Assembly: GCA_964393115.1 (NCBI GenBank)
Contig: CAYMST010000036.1
Span: forward strand, 1 to 25,160
Source of the DNA: CAYMST01 sp964393115
GTDB lineage: Bacteria > Bacteroidota > Bacteroidia > Cytophagales > Cyclobacteriaceae
Reading direction: 5' to 3'
DNA length: 25,160 nt
The position numbers were made by a program, and so were the translations under genes. Below, one piece after another: positions 23,668 to 25,160 of the stretch (positions within the stretch are counted from its first letter, which is position 1; every line of letters begins with the position of its first letter). The notes under the pieces are model-generated. The model saw nothing but the letters and a program-made list of their open reading frames with translations. It was not told where the DNA came from and did no database searches.

Positions 23668-25160
23668 GCGAAAAGCACTCATTAAGACGGATGATTTCGG
23701 AGCCTTAATAGTCGGTGGGACGGTATTGATACTCGCTTTGGGTATATTTCTTGTCCAAAAACCAAAATATACTTGGCTTCTTAAGTATCGTGAAGTAGTG
23801 AATTTTGAGCAGCAGCAAGCCCCATATAAAACCATGCTGCAGTACGAAATGGAGGAGAAAATGAAGTCCGCAAAAGCTAGTAAAACGGATATTGGCAACA
23901 GACTTAAGGAATTGACAGCGAAACCAAAAAAATGGGATGTCTTTCCTCTTAAATCGTTTTATGATGATGGCTCACTATTAACGAATAGATATATTATCGA
24001 TAGCCTTGAAATAGCCTTGAACAAGACGTATTCGACGGCCATAGTTTCGGAAGAGAAGGCTAGGGTAATGGGGTTTGTGGACTCAACGTTGAACCAGAGG
24101 TCTAATGAGCAGAATATAATATGGCGTAAGACTCAAAAGAAATACTCGAAACTAACAAACCCGTCCAGTCCAAAGGAGTATAACCTGATAGCGTCCTTAC
24201 TATTGTTAGGCATCACATTGATGATCGTTTTTGGTTCGGTTGCCCGACTTATGGGAGAACGATTTTGGGATTTTGGTAACGCTTTTGCATTACTATTTTG
24301 CTTGGCGACCCTATCCTACTTTATTGCGGCAAATCGAGCAATTGCAAATTTAGGAATTGGTTACGCAGTCTGGGCGATTGGTATTGGGATGTTGATTAGT
24401 AATACACTAGGTACTCCCAGCTGGTTAAAACCAGCTATAAAGACAGAATTTTATATCAAAACGGCCCTGGTCATATTAGGAGCAGAAGTTTTACTTGGAA
24501 AAGTACTGGCCATAGGCTTACCGGGTATTTTTGTCGCCTGGGTAGTAACTCCCATTGTTTTAGTCACCACCTATTGGTTCGGTCAAAAGGTGCTTGGCAT
24601 ATCCTCCAAAACACTCAATATGACTATTTCTGCGGATATGTCCGTGTGTGGTGTTTCTGCCGCAGTAGCTACGGCAGCGGCGTGTCGAGCGAAAAAAGAA
24701 GAATTAACATTGGCCATTGGACTCTCTATGGTTTTTACAGCCATTATGATGGTTGTTCTTCCTGTTATCATCAAATGGTTAGGTATTCCTGAAATATTGG
24801 GTGGCGCTTGGATAGGTGGTACCATTGACTCCACCGGTGCTGTGGCAGCAGCAGGAGCTTTGTTGGGCGATAAAGCGATGAATGTAGCGGCAACCATAAA
24901 GATGATTCAGAATATTCTTATTGGTGTAGTTGCTTTTTTTGTAGCTATTTATTTTTCAAAAATCAATGGTGATCAGACTTCTAGAATTGGAATTGGTGAA
25001 ATCTGGCGTCGTTTTCCAAAATTCATAATCGGTTTTCTGGTTGCTTCTATAGTTTTTTCAGTTGTACACACTGTATTAGGGCCAGATTTGGCTTACACGT
25101 TGATAGAACAAGGAGCTATAAAGGGTTTTACAAAGAATGTACGCGGATGGTTGTTTTGTT
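23666..25160 (+). CDS. YeiH/PF03601-family putative sulfate exporter-like membrane protein, 3' partial
   Basis: The frame is open from ATG 23666 to the right edge (498 codons) with no stop, so the gene continues outside. After one transmembrane segment (about residues 13-30), residues 35-170 form a hydrophilic, Lys/Glu-rich region absent from the roughly 350-residue E. coli YeiH. Then come many transmembrane helices with the family hallmarks: KTALVILGAEVLLG, SADMSVCGVSAAVATAAACRAK, GGTIDSTGAVAAAGAL and ATIKMIQNILIGV. The family is annotated as putative sulfate exporter, but transport activity is poorly established. The N-terminal region probably lies outside the cytoplasm, given a single helix on each side. 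Expression may depend on the inverted repeat that overlaps its start codon. Confidence 0.88.
   Translation, partial: MRKALIKTDDFGALIVGGTVLILALGIFLVQKPKYTWLLKYREVVNFEQQQAPYKTMLQYEMEEKMKSAKASKTDIGNRLKELTAKPKKWDVFPLKSFYDDGSLLTNRYIIDSLEIALNKTYSTAIVSEEKARVMGFVDSTLNQRSNEQNIIWRKTQKKYSKLTNPSSPKEYNLIASLLLLGITLMIVFGSVARLMGERFWDFGNAFALLFCLATLSYFIAANRAIANLGIGYAVWAIGIGMLISNTLGTPSWLKPAIKTEFYIKTALVILGAEVLLGKVLAIGLPGIFVAWVVTPIVLVTTYWFGQKVLGISSKTLNMTISADMSVCGVSAAVATAAACRAKKEELTLAIGLSMVFTAIMMVVLPVIIKWLGIPEILGGAWIGGTIDSTGAVAAAGALLGDKAMNVAATIKMIQNILIGVVAFFVAIYFSKINGDQTSRIGIGEIWRRFPKFIIGFLVASIVFSVVHTVLGPDLAYTLIEQGAIKGFTKNVRGWLFC

Noticed and set aside
22253..23898. Several minus-strand ORFs across the second S41 gene and the YeiH-like gene
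   Set aside because: They are shadows of genes with intact catalytic or family motifs on the plus strand.

Overview
The window looks like the chromosome of a Bacteroidota bacterium, probably a marine Cytophagales-type relative. The case rests on family content: a type IX secretion (T9SS) C-terminal sorting domain, a DUF2851 protein, a DUF5723-like outer-membrane protein with a SPOR domain, SPase II lipoproteins with Asp-rich N-termini, an adjacent ftsK-lolA pair, a long membrane-fused aminopropyltransferase, and a 7TMR-DISM/SpoIIE phosphatase. Base composition is AT-rich and Shine-Dalgarno sequences are weak, as is usual in this phylum. There is no rRNA, tRNA, CRISPR array, insertion sequence or phage that I can support.

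Layout. 1-2724: the 3' part of a membrane-anchored spermidine-synthase-like gene, a terminator-like hairpin, then a PAP2 phosphatase with a C-terminal extension. 3076-6598: a lipoprotein gene overlapping a beta-barrel-plus-SPOR gene, read as a two-gene envelope operon. 6601-6855 (minus): a tiny ORF that is only a T9SS sorting domain, followed by a 440-bp gene-free stretch. 7297-12954: a housekeeping block of ftsK, lolA, pyrF and a DUF2851 gene, translationally coupled to a polytopic membrane protein (12951-14168). 14161-15039 (minus): a CD-NTase-like (cGAS/DncV-like) nucleotidyltransferase whose metal-binding motif is altered, with no CBASS effector beside it. 15459-17495: a sensor phosphatase (7TMR-DISM plus PP2C/SpoIIE). 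17610-18769 (minus): a helical HEAT-like protein and aroQ. 18781-20723: xerD and pyrD. 20771-23573: two tandem S41 protease lipoproteins. 23666 to the right edge: a YeiH/PF03601-family membrane protein with a long N-terminal extension, cut by the window end.

Functional themes. FtsK and XerD both act in chromosome dimer resolution and segregation at division. LolA carries lipoproteins to the outer membrane, and the window encodes at least three lipoproteins. PyrF and PyrD are two steps of de novo UMP synthesis, about 8 kb apart. AroQ belongs to the shikimate pathway.

Most of the window is ordinary core genome. The points most worth a second look are the nucleotidyltransferase with two of three catalytic acidic positions changed, the cargo-less T9SS domain, a perfect 10-bp inverted repeat that overlaps the start codon of the YeiH-like gene, the SPOR-tailed outer-membrane protein with its lipoprotein partner, and the cysteine-rich PAP2 active site.
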